Positions 1 through 12,500 of a stretch of 64,000 nucleotides of DNA are shown in pieces. The notes under the pieces are model-generated. The model had not been told where the DNA came from. It did no database searches and saw only the letters and a program-made list of their open reading frames with translations. Every line of letters starts with the position of its first letter. Within the stretch, counting starts at the first letter, position 1. The DNA comes from Ceriagrion tenellum. Taxonomy: Eukaryota > Arthropoda > Insecta > Odonata > Coenagrionidae. The position numbers and the translations under genes were made by a program. The stretch is taken from positions 134,644,545-134,708,544 of the forward strand of contig OY720635.1 of the NCBI GenBank assembly GCA_963169105.1, in the 5' to 3' direction.

Positions 1-1414
1 GGAAAACGTTCCGCTACCCCTGCTAGTTATACGTAAACTCTCCCATTCAGGCAGATGAGATCTTCACGGGTTATGTAGTAATTCTATCATGCCAAACATT
101 TTACCGAGAAATTCTGACTTCACCAAGATCTACAGCATTTGAACATAGTCTTTTACAAATATCGCGAAAACTTATAACAATAGTTGGATATCTTTGAAAT
201 GTAATTATTTTCCAAGAGAAGTATCAGGGATATATTACCTAACCCGTAATTTATGCTTGCCAATATCTTCAGAAACAATTACAACGAATATTTATTGTTA
301 CTTGTACATCAATCCAGATAAAAAAGGTCGTAAGTACGTGAGATGTCACCACTGAGAATGGTGCAAGAATGAATTGACGTTTCGGTTTGAGAAATAATGA
401 GTGAAACCATATTAAGTTACCATTTTTATTACGAAGAAAATTAAAGATTTCCACCGAGTTTCGCTTGACTCAGTGTCTTACATGGTCAGGTTGGATAAAT
501 GAGGCTATGTTAACACAGAGAAATAGGAGGAGCTTTGCCAAACATCAGCTACGGCATGTATACCTGTTCTACACCACGACATATTTATCAAAATATTTTA
601 AATCCTTGAAGCATTTCTCTCTCAATAAAATCCCGTGGTTCTGATGAATTCCATCTCTAGAGTTACAAATTATTGCTCTCTTTATGCCTTTGTCTAGGCA
701 TTGAATGGATTGAAGGGTACATACATCTCTCTTCAACTCCACTGGTGCAGTAATAATATGTATCAAGTGGGATTAGAGATATAGATGGTAAGATAATTAC
801 AGCTTAAATCAATCAGCGCGGTATCAAGCGGTAATGTCATTTTTTTGCAGAATAATGTAAGAAATATGGATTTAAGTTTTAGAAAAATATTTCTCGTAAG
901 ATTCAAGGACTTTAGCCTCATTGATGGGAGAAAGTTTATCATCATACAAAAATATTATCTACCCAAATATCTTGACTAGATATTTTACACGATATGCAAG
1001 ACATTTTCTTCAACGAGGAGAAACAACCGATGCTCAGACCGAGTCAAACTACGGGGTGGGTAGTTTTCACGTGTTATCCGTCATTTTAGGAATAAATTCA
1101 TTGCTCACCTATTGCTTTCTTGAAATAACTTAGAAAAGCCCTCGGCTGAGCTGCCATTTTTGCCCTACGGCGGGAAAAAAACTTGACTTTGCATTAACTC
1201 TGGACTTGATTCAGACAAATGCATATAATTCACAACATTGGAGGTTTAGTCGAACCTAAAAAAGACTTTTCCTCATTATTAAAACCATTTTTACTTAGAG
1301 CTTTTAACAACGTCCTAGATTTCAAGATGAAATTCGAAAAAAGGCTCAGTTTTGCTAAAAGAAAAATTTCGCTCAAGCCACGTTAACTGATAAGAGATTA
1401 TAACGATGTGCAGC
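1..1414. other. No gene recognised
   Basis: AT-rich sequence. The open frames on both strands are at most 70 codons and resemble no family I know. I see no repeat, tRNA or transposon motif. Confidence 0.6.
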
Positions 1415-1604
1415 GTTAGGGGGGGGAGATGCAAGGTGGCTTCGCAGTAAAAGGCCTTGATCTCTCGCCTCTCGACCAGTCCTCTCTCTCGCGAAATTCA
1501 GGTGAAGGGGGTGTATGTGTGGTGGAAGCGGTAGGGAAACGTGCAGTATTAATGAAAATCGAATGCAGTAGTGGATCGAGTTGTATCTTGCTCACGTCGC
1601 TGTT

Positions 1605-1656
1605 GTGGGGGGGTGGGGGGTGAAGGGGTGGGACGAGAAGTTGGGGAGTGGGATGG
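1605..1656 (+). other. G-run tract with G-quadruplex potential
   Basis: The + strand carries closely spaced G runs (seven, six, four, three, four and three G) separated by short loops. The pattern of four or more G-tracts could fold into a G-quadruplex in DNA or RNA. It sits in a G-rich block (about 1415-1800) with no recognisable coding sequence; frames there are low-complexity by-products of the composition. Confidence 0.5.
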
Positions 1657-1860
1657 ATCGTAAGGGATAAGGCATTGCGGGAGGACAGCAACGTGCAATG
1701 GGTCGGGCACTTCTGATCATTCGAGACGTGAATGGAAGCGGTGATTCGGAGTGGAAGATTACGTCTTTTAGTACGGTAAACCAACCAAACCAAGGAAGGA
1801 GAGGGTCAAGGGATTGGGTTGAAGATTTGTTGCATAACAGCATTGGTATAAACAAGGGTT

Positions 1861-2777
1861 AGGCCAGATTTAGACATTCTGAACTTTGGAGCAAAATTTA
1901 TACTGTAATTCAAGAACATACGATGTATTTAGTTATAAACTTCAGTATTTAACAGTAGAAAATTTAATGATGAAGTTACATGTATTGCTCAATTCATTTT
2001 TGCACAGTAATGTTAAGGTTTTATGTACCACATCCAGCATAGTATAGAGGGAATTCGGGCCTAAAGAAGAGCGAATAATTTTGTCCGTGGTTTGAAATTT
2101 ACTATTTGTTGAGGTTTGGGCCCTAGACTAACTATTACAGCAGGAAACGACATCACATCAGAAAAATCGCCATATTTTTCCAATCTCCAGTACTTCCCTC
2201 AAGAAGATACATGTAATTGGAAGAAGCATATGGAGTTCAAGTCTTAGATAGTGAGTAGAATGGAAAAATTTTCTCTCTTAACTAAATTAAATGCTTTAAG
2301 CGGATAAAATATTTTCAACGCCAGGTTTAGTAAGGTCAATTTTACGCTTGAGTAGGTATTTAAAAATCATGGGATTATTGAAGTACGTGAATTTCCTCTC
2401 GTCACTTTTGATAATTTACATTCTTCAATATTCAGATTTATTTAAGTGAAAATAATCCACCAAAGACTTTTTTCATAATTCGCATTTTTATAATACATTT
2501 TTCGTAAGTCTGATGGGTCTAATTGGTTCCAGGATAGGTTTTCTATGAAAAAATAAAAAACTATTACACTGAGGATCTCTCCCGTGTATTTAATGAGTTT
2601 TTGTTGAATTAATAATCTACAAGACACGAAAGAAATCAACGCGTAGTAACTTGTAATCATTAGGGGCATATCATCGATAAGTGTCAAAAGTAAAGTCTTT
2701 GCATTTATTTTGATACATGGCATTAAATTTCTTCAACAGACATCCAACCATCATTCCTTCTAGATTTCTAATTGAAT
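1861..2777. other. No gene recognised
   Basis: AT-rich. The only frame of note is 93 codons on the minus strand (2442-2723); it has no recognisable motif and is probably chance. Confidence 0.5.
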
Positions 2778-2877
2778 AAGAGTGGTGAAAATGCAGCAAA
2801 TATTATTTAGCTATTATGCAGTTTCCCTTCTGGTTGCAATACGTCACAAAAAACTCACTGTAACTGTGATGGCAAAT

Positions 2878-2979
2878 TTGGTTGATAAGAAGGCCACGAA
2901 GATTTGCAAATACAGAGCGCAGGAAAATATAGTTGATAGGCAAGTATCGAGGATTTCAAAATATAAAGCGCACGAAAAT
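2878..2979 (+). repeat. Two-copy 51-bp tandem duplication
   Basis: Two adjacent 51-bp units (2878-2928 and 2929-2979) align without gaps. In one frame they read LVDKKATKICKYRAQEN and IVDRQVSRISKYKAHEN, so the repeat keeps a 17-codon period and many differences are conservative. The frame stops shortly after the second copy. I do not recognise the peptide. It may be a decayed piece of a repetitive coding sequence or an ordinary tandem duplication whose length happens to be a multiple of three. Confidence 0.6.
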
Positions 2980-3700
2980 TTCTAACCAAGCCCCAGAATA
3001 TTTTAAATCGAGATATGCCATTAGAAGAATGAAATATTATTTGATGAGACATAACCTACGAGACAGGTGGTAGATGGTAATCTATAGCAATGCTACAAAC
3101 TTTGAGAATGAACATGGAAGATTGGCACTAAAGGACTTTTCAGCGGGTATTTTGGACTTATTAATATATTACATTACATCATACTTTCTTCATGCTGCAT
3201 ATTAAATACCTTTACTCAGCATTCTGTCACATTGCTTATCGTAATTACGCGGTTATAATTTGTTTCTCAGCATTTTATGGCATTTATAAATTCTCATCGC
3301 CCTTGATAATCGCCCTTGTACCCGACACTTTCTTCCCTAGCCCTTCTGCAAGGATGAGTGTCTAGGTCTACTTTAATCCATTGTGTCTCCCACGACCCTC
3401 CTATCAATTAAAATTATATCAAATTCATCTTGAACGTGATTGATGACAACTGTGTCTCCGACTTTTATAATATAGCTTCAAAACTTGCGAAAATTTCCGC
3501 TATCAAGAAGTCGTCAAGCCATTGATTCAGAGCAGAATCGTTGCACGCAAACGGCGTTAACAAAATTTACATGCCCGACAGGCTATGGAAAAAATTCAGA
3601 GAGAGAGAGCTAACGAATTTCCTTGAGGCGTGAGTTTTAATACACTCGTACGAGTAATATGGCTCGCTCTGGAAACGAGAGAAGAACGGGACTAAAATAT
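2980..3700. other. No gene recognised
   Basis: AT-rich with a short GA run near 3600-3610. No repeat or coding signal seen. Confidence 0.5.
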
Positions 3701-4270
3701 TTAGCGAAATAAAATGACACAAGAATGTCTAACGATATTTCTGAGTCCGAGGAATTACAAGGGCACAGCAGCAACGACTCTGCGACAGCGGGCTATAGCT
3801 GAGTTGGCGAGAGGAAAATTCGACGAGAATGAAGTGGAGTCATGCTCGACTGAGCAGAGAGGACATTCCGACCTCCCGCGCAGACGAGAAACGAGGAGAA
3901 CGCATTGTTGTCCGTCGACCACGGATAAAATTCTCACCTGAAGATGGTGCAGCGTTCAGCGCTGCCAGAACAGTCGGAAATAAATACCTGCCGCACCGGG
4001 GCGCTACAATTCTTTCGCGCAATGCTCCCTCCCTCCCCCACCCACGCCATGCCTGAAATACACCGAGTAAGAAGGTCACATTCGAGTAAAAAAATAAACA
4101 AAATAAAGCGTTTGGCCATGTGGAAATGGTGAAAGAGGGAAAGAGAGAGACAGACGCCTCTGAAACGTGAAAAATAAGTGAGGTGAGGATATTTAGAGAC
4201 GGCAAAAACATAAAAGGTTCGTCAACGAGAGAGAAATTCCCCCGCGCGGGAAGCTGAACGTGGTTATTTC
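3700..4270. other. CpG-rich block, function unknown
   Basis: GC and CpG content rise clearly above the flanks (for example around 3845-4050), and several overlapping frames of 60-123 codons appear on both strands. None resembles a known protein, and their number on both strands fits composition rather than coding. The block could be an unmethylated CpG island or a cryptic promoter or first exon. I found no TATA or initiator arrangement to support that. Confidence 0.3.
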
Positions 4271-4654
4271 AGCGTGTGCATGGAGTCTGTCGTTCCTCCG
4301 TTTATCGTTATCGTTCGTTAACGATTGGGCCTCCTCGTGTAGCGAAGAGCTTTAAAGGTGCATTGTGCAAGTTTATATTTCACGGAATGATACACAAGAA
4401 AATTATCCCTGCGATACGTGAGCGCCAGGACGGTCTTCTAAATATCACTTTTGAGTGCGAAGATGGTCCAAAAGAAGCATATCGTGTCCCAGGTACCGTA
4501 ATAAAATAAAAATGTCTACGATTCCATTGTGAAAGTGATTAAAATTAATCAACTTTCTTAAATATATTTAAGGAATTTGATGAGTTTTCGATCTGATTGA
4601 TTGCACAGGCCTACGAATGTCTCGAATGCTTTTTTAATTGAAAGAACCTTTTCC

Positions 4655-5207
4655 GACGTAATGTTGTATGCTGAATCTGAATCTACTCACGAAAATAGGC
4701 TATCACGTCAGAACTGCGAGATATACTAACTTCAAAGGGTCAAAATGGCAATTCATAGTTCTTTTTGAGCTTGAATATTTAATAAACCAAAGGTGATAGA
4801 TTGATTCTGAAAACGGATTCGAAGTCTGCGTTGAAACTGCATGAAATACGTCTAAGAAACCTAGATTAACTATTATCAACATAGCCTGTCTTAACTTTGC
4901 AACTATCGACAACTTCATTGTAATTCAACTGCGCTATACTTCTGAGGGCATAAATTTGAAATATAAGATACATTTTATGGAAACAATAGGTTTTATAGGC
5001 GTCATAGTTGTATTTTATACATTTTTAACAATAAATTCTAATCCGTTTGCGGAAATACTCTACCACCTTCGGTTTATGAGATTTTCAAGCTCAAAAAGAA
5101 CAAAAATTTGCCATTTCGACCCCTCGAGGTTAGAATAGGTATTTCAAAATCCTGACGTGATAGCCAATTTTCGTGAGTAGGTTCGGATTCAGCGCACAAA
5201 ATTACGT
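4655..5207. repeat. Large imperfect inverted repeat (foldback)
   Basis: The left arm (about 4655-4880) and right arm (about 4970-5207) are reverse complements with scattered mismatches and small indels. Shared blocks, read in the same sense, include CTACTCACGAAAAT, GGCTATCACGTCAG, TTCTTTTTGAGCTTGAA and AAACGGATT. The spacer is roughly 90 bp. No TIR or target duplication could be fixed, so this is either a foldback-type MITE or two inverted copies of a dispersed repeat. The arms encode similar short peptides (SNPFSESIYHL and SNPFAEILYHL, then SSSKRT). Confidence 0.7.
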
Positions 5208-5396
5208 CGATAATGGCCCATGGCATAAGAAAATCGCACCTCTGCTGGCCTGTCTTATCGGAGAAGTTCCTCCCAGATGAAACAAAGGCGTTAAAACAAT
5301 TCTGATTACTTTTTGATACCTAATGATCGAATAAGCTTGCATTTGCCTAATTTTTTTTCATGAAATTCACCATCTTAGTGAAATTATTTACCCAAG

Positions 5397-5807
5397 ATGG
5401 ACTTCAGTGAACGGGTTGCCACCTCAAGTTCTCCCTCAATGTTACAGACAGGATTTTACGCCAGCAACAAAACACAGTTGCCATTTATGTTAAACTTTAA
5501 TCGTGAAGACTATGTTTTAACGATTTTAATCCACACGGTGAGAGAGGAGATGATCACTTCAAATGCACAAATGGACCAATCAAACCGGGTCAACTTTAAT
5601 CGCCATTTGACAACTCAATTACAGAAAATATATAAAAATTCGTCGCGATATGGTGAATTTTTTCTTAACATAGCAGATAAAATTATTTGTTTAACCTATT
5701 GCAAGTTATTAGACGATACCAGAAAACATTCCTCCATTATGAAAGACCGTGAGTTATCAGAATGGGTTATCTATGCGTTAGTCATTTTTGGTAGATGTCT
5801 CCACTAA
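5397..5807 (+). CDS. Unrecognised 136-codon ORF
   Basis: An ATG-initiated frame of 136 codons in AT-rich surroundings. I do not recognise the product. No signal peptide, transmembrane run or catalytic motif is evident; the composition is ordinary soluble (rich in N, S, R, L). It lies just 3' of the foldback repeat but shows no homology to it. This length is somewhat more than chance would favour at this base composition, so it may be a small exon or transposon-derived frame, but no splice or codon-bias evidence supports that. Confidence 0.2.
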   Translation: MDFSERVATSSSPSMLQTGFYASNKTQLPFMLNFNREDYVLTILIHTVREEMITSNAQMDQSNRVNFNRHLTTQLQKIYKNSSRYGEFFLNIADKIICLTYCKLLDDTRKHSSIMKDRELSEWVIYALVIFGRCLH

Positions 5808-8027
5808 AAAATACAGGCTCCACCTACGCGCTTCAAAGCACCACCCATTCTCTCCTTTAGCCATTGGTTTTCATCTAACGGACTGATTGGAAAAGAAAAG
5901 CATTCCGAATTTCGTGCGCAGGAGAAAATTCAATGTGGGTTGAACGTCAAAAGAAGCCATTAAGAACAGGCCGGGAATGTAATTTGGGTGAAATAAGATG
6001 AAAAATGAACATGCCCCAACCTGGCCTCGTCGGTTCTTATTTTGAGCGTGCTCATAATATATCAGTCAAGAACTATGTTACAGTACACCCCCGCTTTACC
6101 AAGGGTTCACTTCACGATCGGAAGGCGAAAAATTAAACATTTTGCCCACGCACTGTAAATTTTCTTATTTGACGATCTACTGCGCCCATAATTTGTTATT
6201 CATACAACATTCATGCCTTTTTTGACTGACAGTATTTTTTATCATAGCCTGTATCATATATATGATGATTAATATAATAATGAACTGTTCATGTGATTAG
6301 AGTAGATTCTGTATTGAGTGCATTGATTTCTGTTACCACTATTCAGCTCTAATAAGACCGCGTATCATTTCTAACGTATTCAGCGTCTTTGATGATTTTA
6401 ATTAAGGCTTACATTTGTCACAACAGAGATGATTTGTTCATTTGGAAAAATATGATCACCTCTGCCGATGAGTAGCTTATTGTTACAGCACGTTACCTAC
6501 CAACGATGTGAAAGGATTCCAGCTATCGTGAGATGATAAATCACCTCAATTAAACGAGTTGAATTATATCTTAAAATTTTGTCAGTAAATGATAGGGACG
6601 TAATATAACAACTTAACTAAATTTGCATCCAAATTCATGCCCCTTATGACTTCGCTTAAATATCCAGGGAATCATCGACAGACAGCCATCTAGGTTCGCT
6701 GATATGATCTACATCTAGTATTACATGGAAAAAGAACATCAGTTTTCGACAGTCTAACTTGCGATTTGGTGTTGCTAACTAAGGGAGAAATTCGTACTGT
6801 GAGCCGTCTTTCTTCCAAGCGCATCGACAATGTCGATCACGGAAACTTCCAGAGGCTGGTAGTTTCTTTCGTCTTTGGTTGAACCGCAGGGCTGAAGGTT
6901 GATGGAAATGATATCGAGGGGCTCATTGGCGACCATAAAAGAGTGGTAACCACAAAGGAGGTCCAAGAACTCGAGAAAATGGCTTAAAGAACAAGAGTCG
7001 AAGATGATACTACTATTGAGGGACATACAGAGACGTAAAGGAACATTAAAGAACTACTCGCCGCTTAGGACACGGTCAAAGGATGGTTAAGAAACATCTT
7101 GACATTAAAAGGACTGAACTTTTACCTTTCGTGTGGAGGGTCCAGATTATCTGGGATAAGATAAGAAAATTCTGGGCAGACGCCGAAAGACTGAAGCCGT
7201 TGAGAGATGTGTAGCTTGAGCCTAGTTTTTGGCAAAAGAAAAATGGATGGTGAAAGTGAAACAGCCATTTGGGAAAATAAATATAACGGAGCTGCTGAAG
7301 AGAAAATAGCGAATAGATCGAATTTTCGCTGCGGTTGGTAGTTTGTTTTCAGTTGCAAAAAATGAATATCTTATCAAGTTATCACCAAAATGGTCATCAA
7401 TTGGATTATATATTAAGATAAATTTTAATGTATTTAAATACATAAATAGTAAATAAATACATTTACTCAACCTTCTAAAGAACTAGAAAACTACTCAATA
7501 GGCGTTTCGTCTAATTCTATATTTTAAGTGTATCCACCTGGATATGTTCCAATCGTGAAATAATGATTAATATAAAACCATTTAATGAAAAGTGTAACTC
7601 AAATATATCTGCTTCAAAATCCTGGCCGAGTAAATGCATCACAGCCTAGTATTTATTTTCTTGTGTTGATGCATTCTAAAAAAATACCAACGAGCGATTT
7701 TGTTCATAGTGGGAAAGGAGGAAATAATTCCAATTTGTACATTCTAATAAAATTTTTAAACTTCCCATTTGTTGGTAGCAAAAGCTAATTGATACTTTAA
7801 AAATATGCTTCCTCGTTAGATTGAAATTATATGACCATAAATGTTTATGGAATGACATCATGGAAACAATAGTTTTAACCTGTCTTTTTTGACCCGAAGT
7901 AATTTGTTCTATTTTCGTAGTTGTAAAACGGCCTCTCGCAGCAACCTTAGCTACAATGTTAATGTAAGGAGCCAGTTGAACTTGAGACAGTACGGTTGAC
8001 GGTTGTTATTTGCGTGCAATTCGAAAA
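5808..8027. other. No gene recognised
   Basis: AT-rich. Frames up to 83 codons (such as 6775-7026 on the minus strand) have no recognisable content. No element ends or tRNA motifs seen. Confidence 0.5.
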
Positions 8028-8050
8028 TTCGGGTCAAAAAATGACCCGAA
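8028..8050. repeat. Perfect 9-bp inverted repeat with A5 spacer
   Basis: The arms TTCGGGTCA and TGACCCGAA flank five A. Each arm contains GGGTCA, which matches the nuclear-receptor half-site consensus RGGTCA. The layout is therefore an inverted repeat with 5-bp spacing. A short hairpin of this size can also occur by chance. Confidence 0.5.
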
Positions 8051-8867
8051 GATATTGGGTGCGTGGAAAACCCCGCGATAATAGGTAAGGGTTAAAACTT
8101 GATAGCATGCATTCTTTTTTGATGGAAATAAAAGGCACTACTACGCACTATAAAGAGCACCATCGAAAGCTTATTACTAAACTGTCAAGTTATACTTTTG
8201 CTGTACTACGCGGCAGTGCCGCGAGGAATATTTTCAAAATTTCCTGGTATGGATTGTACGGCTTCTCGTTGCTCCCCTTTCAATACAATTTTTCGCTTTG
8301 AAAATAAGAAGAATATCAACTTAGTTTAGGGGCAAACATATGCCAAAATTTTACTTCATTTGAGTAGTTGACAAACTATTTCTTTTGGGGGAAATTTTGT
8401 GAAAAATTATTTGATTTTTAAAATTTCGAACCGTAATTTACTTAAAGAGAACTCTTCCTTGGAGTTTTATTGAGTTATCTCCGCTAGGATACAGTTTAAG
8501 GATCAACAAATATCTTTTCTCTACTGTGAATTTAGGTCAGATGAATTCAGCTTATATTTCCTTTCTTTAGGAGGTTTTTCATTACCTTGACTTGTTTTCT
8601 GGCTAATGATGTGATGACGCTTACAAAACTCAATCTATTCTTACCCTTTACTTGCTGAAAGCAGAAAAGAGTCATTTCCTTCCAGTTTAAAATATAGCAG
8701 ACATTTTGCGTGTATTTTTTATGACTCTCGCCATCAAATGATACAAATGAAATAAATATCTCACCTGCACCCTAATAAACTCCACTTTCTCCGGCGAGAT
8801 ATTGTAGAACAGCATATTTAACAATGATACTCAAACGATATCGTACTGTCTACCAAATTTATTTCAA
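8051..8867. other. No gene recognised
   Basis: AT-rich with no coding or repeat signal I can support. It borders the 3' end of the minus-strand Penelope-like element. Confidence 0.5.
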
Positions 8868-8911
8868 ACTCTTACAACACGTGTTTTGACTGTCTAGCAG
8901 TCATCATCAGG
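8868..8911 (-). ncRNA. Hammerhead-ribozyme-like sequence of a Penelope-like element (degenerate)
   Basis: Read on the minus strand the segment has CCTGATGATGACTG, a short loop, CAGTCAAAAC, then ACGTGTTGT. That gives the hammerhead order: core CUGAUGA, a 5-bp stem II (GACUG/CAGUC), an A-rich strand, and a very short stem III. The canonical GAAA is AAAA here, so the catalytic G12 is replaced, and an extra U lies between A9 and stem II. It is therefore probably inactive. It lies about 290 bp downstream of, and in the same orientation as, the PLE endonuclease remnant. That agrees with the known presence of hammerhead motifs in PLE terminal repeats. Confidence 0.5.
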
Positions 8912-9197
8912 TAAGACTAATCTTAACATAAACAGACATGAGCATAAATATTGGGAGTTACATTGCCCAAACACAGTAGTGGGGGGAGCGGGGGTGGTTG
9001 TGGTACGGATAAGGTGGGGGGTAGGATTGAGGGGAAGGCTAAAACCATGAATGGGATATGTTCCTTTGTTCGTCCAAAAAAATCAGATTACGTGAAACAC
9101 CAGATTTGCGTCACACAGGGAAAGGATAGAAAGACAGGTTAGAGAAAATGGAAAAGGGAGGTGGGAGGGTGGTTTGTTGGAGGAGGTAAAGTTATGT

Positions 9198-9530
9198 TTA
9201 AATGGTGTCAAAAATAAGAGAATGACAAACAAATTCGTTATCATTTAATAGGTTCATTTTCTTTCGTTTCCTTTTGACTATTTCCACTGTTCCGAAACAT
9301 CTAAACGGTGTCCTTTATCCAGGAAACGGAGGATTTTCACATTAAATGTGGAGTGGTGGGATTCTTCCATTAGATGTTTGGCGAAATAAGATTTAGGATC
9401 GCTGTTTACCAAACACCTTTTGTGTTCAGACACCCTAGTTACAAAATTTCTCCCAGTTTGACTGACATATACACTACCACATGAGTCACACTTAAGTTCA
9501 TAATCGGGAGTTTTTAAACTTAAAAATCGG
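9198..9530 (-). pseudogene. Penelope-like element, GIY-YIG endonuclease C-terminal remnant
   Basis: PLEs are retroelements whose single ORF joins a reverse transcriptase to a GIY-YIG endonuclease. From about 9514 the minus strand reads PDYELKCDSCGSVYVSQTGR followed by VSEHKR, then FAKHLMEESHH. This matches the PLE endonuclease: the YV-QTGR segment, a CxxC pair with downstream histidines, and a basic helix. The tail EIVKRKRKKMNLLNDNEF is typical of PLE C-termini. It sits in another frame, so a frameshift lies near 9290, and the first frame stops at 9278. The glycine of the usual YIGQTGR is serine here. No reverse transcriptase is visible upstream (above about 9545), so the copy is 5'-truncated and dead. 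The hammerhead-like sequence lies downstream. Confidence 0.8.
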
Positions 9531-12500
9531 GTGAATATTGTCCTATCCTATTACAATCCTTCTACATATTTCATTGCAAATTAATGACTGCGCTTTCCGG
9601 CTCAAAGAGATCCTTTTTTTACAAAAAAATCGTATAAACATGTAATAAAATCGTATAAATATCGTAATAAAAGACAAATATAAAGTAATAGTTAGAGTAT
9701 AGATTTGGAAAATGGCCCTAATGAAACGAATATAAAGCTTAACTTGTTTGTCACACAATAGCTAGGTTATACGAGGCTTATATACTACTCTGGAGATCTG
9801 AAAATAGAAAAGTACAGCCTCAAAAATCTCTGAAAGGCGACTATTAAAGAAAAACTTCCGGGATTGTACTGGTATATATCGGATAGAAGACTGACCATCC
9901 ATCCAGAGGGCTATGGTTCGGACCCAGGCTGTGGGTTAGGCTTGGCTGTGGACCCCCATTCCCACTCGACACGGAGAACCCTACACGTTCAGAACTCAGT
10001 CGAGAAAATAAATCGTGGTTCTCTTGCCTTCTTCCCCTAAACGTTAATGCTAAACGTCCCCTAATGTTAACGCAGCACCATGCAAGTTTTTTCCACTCTT
10101 TCTCCTACTCTTAAATCCGTTCCAATACCAATCTAACTTCTAAAAATAGTGCAATGACTTCAGCTTTCTATGGTTTTTCCCCAATAGTTCTCATCAGATT
10201 ACCGTACCTTTTCCATGACAATGATATTTCTGATAAGCGTGATAAAAAACAAGTTAATTTGTTTACAAATTGAGCCTCAATTTTTCCTCCCATTCTGTAA
10301 TAATGATATCATAATCTGATGCCAAGATGATGATTTACAAAAAATAGTAGTAGAATATCACAGGGTATAATATAAATGTGAATAACAAGTAAACTATACC
10401 TATTGTCTTTCATCATTCACTTACAGTTTTAAGGCAAAAAATATATTAAATAATCTGAAGAAACATTCCCTGAAAATAATTTGTATATCATTATTGATAA
10501 TTGAAAATGTTGAAACATGACCATCAATGTAATATTTTTGCGCGGACCAACTATGACAAATGCGAAATCTCATTTAAATTTCGAAATAAGACGATAGCAG
10601 TCGCGTGAAGCGGTATGGTTCCACTGCAGCCAAATATTTGTTAAATTAGGCGGCGGTATCGAAGAAGTTAGGCAACGGAAAAGTCGAGGAATATTCAAAT
10701 GACAATCAAGAGGTGCGGAAACTTTTCGAGAAATCATCCATTTGGATGTTGGCGGTGGTCGGGCCCAGGGAAATGGATTAGTGTGTCAGGTGGAATATTA
10801 AGAGGAGTGGGAGAGGCGTGTGCTGGGGTGTGAGTTGAGGAGGTAGCTGGAGGAATAGGAGGAAGGAGTGCTGGTTGAATGCCATGGCAATTGGAAGGAG
10901 TGGGATGCTGGAGAAGGGACTGCGGTAGGGGAGAGGTACAGCGGCTCCCCCGCGGGAGTGAGTGATGACGAGTCGTCTAGCGATCCATCACGCAGCATGC
11001 GGAATTAGGAACCGACCCCAAGAATTGTCCAGGAAACACGTTCCCAGGGAATTCGTTTAAGCAAAGAGGGATTCAATTACTTTTCAATAAAACTAGGGTG
11101 TTGCTCCACGGGCGGACAAAAGTTTAGGCTTCATCTGACCCGGAAAAAAGTTGAAAATAGAAAAAAGAACAATTTCGTCGAGACATGTGAGGCATCATTT
11201 ATTTTTTAAAGTATTAAGCAACGCCGCCATGATATTTCGCGCGTAATTTCGAAGTTGTTTTTAAACCGATGAAATAGGGGTAAATAGTGCTTTCATTATC
11301 AATTTAAAAAACTTCGAAACGGAAACAATTGAAAAAAATCGCCTCGTTTCTATTCGACGCGACGTCTCAAAACTTCATTTTGAGCAATTTTTTTATTTTT
11401 TTATGATTAAAGGTTATTTTCAAAAGTATTTACATGCAGAATTTAATTTTGAATAATTACAACCGAATAGAGCGTAATTACCATTTTAAAAACTTGTTAT
11501 ATAACCTTACTTTTTAACACAAGTAGCAAAAGACGACGGAGAGTTTCCTATAGCGGGAAAAATCCACGCTATTTGTCGACAATTTGATTAAAAAACTTGG
11601 GAAATCATCCATAGATACACTGCAGTTTTTCAAATCAAAATCCTTTCCCTAGATTCTTACTTGGTATTTCCTTTGCAAAGCATTTTAGAAGTATTTATTA
11701 TTTATTATTTTTATTCTGGAAATATAGGAGTGAATTCTATGAAATGGATGTGTCCTTCAAAAAATAAGTTCGAAAAATTTAATTTAAATGTTCTCGTTTG
11801 GCATTAGATCATTTTCTATGATTTCCCCTTTGTAGACGTAAAGCTGACGACCAGAATTTCCTGTGATTCCGGTAAGTGAAGTCACTAATAAGTTCAAGTC
11901 CACTATGTATAATATCGAGTCGTATATAATCCCATATCATCATCACAAGGTGTTTTACCGAGTAACAGGTTTCATCTACCGTCGCCACCTCCGTCTGATT
12001 CTGTTCCTCGCCAATTCCTTTATCTCCTTGTATCTTAACCTCAGCTATTACTTTCAACCTTCTCCTTCTACTTCTCTTTTCTTCTTCTACTGATGCTTCC
12101 AGAGATTTTATTGTCATTGCTTTTACTTTTAATTCATGCCCCATTCAAAGTCATTTTCTACTTTGAATGACATTTAGAAATGTTTTATTTTGGTTTCTCT
12201 TATATCTCGCATAGGATACGCCGTACCAACTAAATGCCACCGTTTGACTGCCTGTTTGATTCTCTTTCATTCAGGTAAATTCTGTCTCCAACTAATGCGT
12301 GCTCTCCTCTGAAATACTTCCTTTAAGATAAAAGCTACCTAACATACCCCATTTGGATATTTGTCGATTTATCAAACATTCTATGACTCATACGTGACTC
12401 GAAAGCCGGATAATACGCGATTCCAATGATTCGGTTGATTTATTCATTATTTATAGTATACAATATACAATCCCGAACCTCTGATTACAGGTGATTCGGA

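Noticed and set aside
9890..9990. Possible SINE with B-box-like GGTTCGGACCC
   Set aside because: No A-box, no tRNA-like arms, and no second copy in the window.
11809..12144. 111-codon minus-strand frame with a charged, coiled-coil-like start
   Set aside because: The charged stretch comes from a short CTT/TTC-rich run on the plus strand. The rest has no motif and no codon bias, so it is not listed as a gene.
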